This document shows positions 13,505 to 14,505 of a stretch of 14,505 bases of DNA, piece after piece. Every line of letters begins with the position of its first letter. Position 1 is the first letter of the stretch. The stretch covers positions 1 to 14,505 of the forward strand of contig DIUH01000351.1 in NCBI GenBank assembly GCA_002428205.1, written 5' to 3'. The notes beneath the pieces are model-generated. The model searched no databases and was not told the origin of the DNA. It was given only the letters and a program-made list of their open reading frames with translations. The DNA comes from Planctomycetaceae bacterium UBA6163 (GTDB lineage Bacteria; Planctomycetota; Planctomycetia; Pirellulales; Pirellulaceae). The position numbers and the translations under genes are program-made.

Positions 13505-14505
13505 ATGTTGAACATCCCTAAGCTTTATCCGAAAAGGGGGCTGGCCCTCTCCGGCAAGAACCGAAACCCGGGTAAGAATGGCTTGCTTCCAAAGGGTCAG
13601 ACCCCTTTTCGGGCAAAGCCTACCAAGCCTTTTCGGTGCATCCGGGGCATTACGGCGGTTCTATTGTTGGTTTTGGGGACGGCAAGCATCGCCAGTGGTG
13701 AGGATTGGTATCGATGGCGTGGCCCGAAGATGGATGGGATTTCACGCGAGTCTGGATGGTCGGCTGAGTGGCCCGGCGAAAAACCGAACATTGCCTGGCG
13801 ACAATCGGTCGGCACCGGATTTTCGTCAATCGTCGTTGACGGCAATAACGCGTTTACGATCGGACACCAAGATGGCCGGGATGTGGTCGTTTGTCTCTCC
13901 GTTGCTGATGGGAGCGAGGTGTGGCGATACGGTTATGAGGCCGCGCTGGACGATCGCGACTTTGAAGGCGGCCCGACGTCAACGCCGACGATCGATGGCG
14001 ACCGGTTGTATGTGCTCGGTCGCAGTGGCGATCTATTTTGTCTAGCCTGTGCCACGGGCGAATTGGTCTGGCACCGACAAATCGCCGACGAGGCCGAAGT
14101 CCGTTTGCCGGGATGGGGTTTCGCCGGATCGCCTGTCGTGGTCGACGATCGATTATTGGTCAACGCCGGCGAAGCGGGTGTGGCTGTGAACAAGATGGAC
14201 GGAACCATTTTATGGAGTTCGGCGGATCGTGAATCAGGCTACGCCACGCCGGTGCTGGTCCCCGATGCTCAACCAACGACCGCCATCTTTGCCTCTTCTC
14301 GCGCGTACATTGGCGTTGATATCCGATCGGGCGAAAAGCTTTGGAGCGAGCGTTGGTTGACGAGTTTTAACTGTAACGCGGCAGACCCGATTCTGAGTGG
14401 TGACCGGATGTTTTTATCGTCAGGATATAACCGCGGCGGTGCGCTTTATCAATTTGTCGACCGCCAGCCGCAATTGGTTTGGAAGACGAAGGAGATGCAG
14501 AATCA
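13505..14505 (+). CDS. Exported PQQ-type beta-propeller protein (3' truncated)
   Basis: The frame runs from ATG 13505 to the window edge without a stop. After a signal peptide core (ITAVLLLVLGTASIASG, residues 49-65) comes EDWYRWRGPKMDGISRESGW, the hallmark opening of planctomycete PQQ-repeat/quinoprotein-like proteins, then WRQSVGTGFSSIVVDGNNAF and repeated blades ending in DGxxxW: VADGSEVWRYGYE, ATGELVWHRQI, MDGTILWSS, RSGEKLWSERW. It is probably an extracytoplasmic WD40/BamB-like beta-propeller; enzymatic PQQ binding is not shown. From ATG 13505 there are about 48 residues before the hydrophobic core, unusually long, and this extension is encoded by the palindromic element at 13529-13612. 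TTG 13583 would give a normal-length n-region, so the true start may lie there. The C-terminus lies beyond the window. Confidence 0.85.
   Translation, partial: MLNIPKLYPKRGLALSGKNRNPGKNGLLPKGQTPFRAKPTKPFRCIRGITAVLLLVLGTASIASGEDWYRWRGPKMDGISRESGWSAEWPGEKPNIAWRQSVGTGFSSIVVDGNNAFTIGHQDGRDVVVCLSVADGSEVWRYGYEAALDDRDFEGGPTSTPTIDGDRLYVLGRSGDLFCLACATGELVWHRQIADEAEVRLPGWGFAGSPVVVDDRLLVNAGEAGVAVNKMDGTILWSSADRESGYATPVLVPDAQPTTAIFASSRAYIGVDIRSGEKLWSERWLTSFNCNAADPILSGDRMFLSSGYNRGGALYQFVDRQPQLVWKTKEMQN
13529..13612. repeat. REP-like palindromic element with 11-bp inverted ends
   Basis: CCGAAAAGGGG (13529-13539) is exactly mirrored by CCCCTTTTCGG (13602-13612). Inside are two further hairpins: AGGGGG CTGG CCCTCT (13535-13550, one G-U pair) and GGGTC A GACCC (13594-13604). 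The right half, AAAGGGTCAGACCCCTTT, resembles a dispersed palindromic repeat seen in many bacterial genomes and possibly linked to REP-associated (Y1-type) transposases; that resemblance is from memory. It lies in the start region of the PQQ gene. Confidence 0.6.

Overview
The window looks like chromosomal DNA of a planctomycete, most likely of the Pirellulaceae (the Rhodopirellula/Rubripirellula type). That inference rests on the gene families together: a Tat-exported DUF1501 protein, FAD-dependent oxidoreductases with a Tat signal or a golvesin-like tail, a PQQ-type beta-propeller protein opening with the DWxxWRGPxxDG block, an EF-hand protein with a P/Homo B domain, and a secretin-domain protein without a visible barrel. 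GC content is moderate, Shine-Dalgarno sites are mostly weak, and most products carry export signals. No phage, plasmid, CRISPR, rRNA or tRNA feature was seen.

Layout. Positions 1-4629 hold four co-directional plus-strand genes, closely spaced and possibly one transcription unit: the 3' end of an FAD-dependent oxidoreductase with a golvesin-like domain, an ABC ATPase whose start overlaps the preceding stop, an exported Ntn-hydrolase (acyltransferase-like) protein, and a DUF1501 protein. A convergent junction of 36 bp follows. Positions 4666-11731 are read on the minus strand: in transcription order a 38-residue membrane protein (11731-11615), a Tat-exported FAD oxidoreductase (11428-9692), a 943-residue secretin-domain protein (9306-6475) and a seven-EF-hand/P-domain protein (6405-4666). 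Further upstream on the same strand is a pyridoxamine-phosphate-oxidase-fold protein (12357-11863). Plus-strand genes resume with a small single-span membrane protein (12590), a PilZ protein (13148) and a PQQ beta-propeller protein that runs off the right edge.

How the genes may work together. The secretin-domain and EF-hand/P-domain genes are adjacent and co-oriented, both products are exported, and both have Ser/Arg/Asp-rich low-complexity segments. They are a plausible two-gene envelope module. The PilZ gene lies directly upstream of the PQQ gene.

Non-coding structure worth attention: a palindromic element with alternative pairings at the 5' end of the PQQ gene (13529-13612), and a 23-bp perfect tandem repeat with a hairpin at the 3' end of the 38-residue gene (11548-11616). 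The largest gene-free stretch is 9307-9691. All assignments come from reading motifs by eye; no database search was run.
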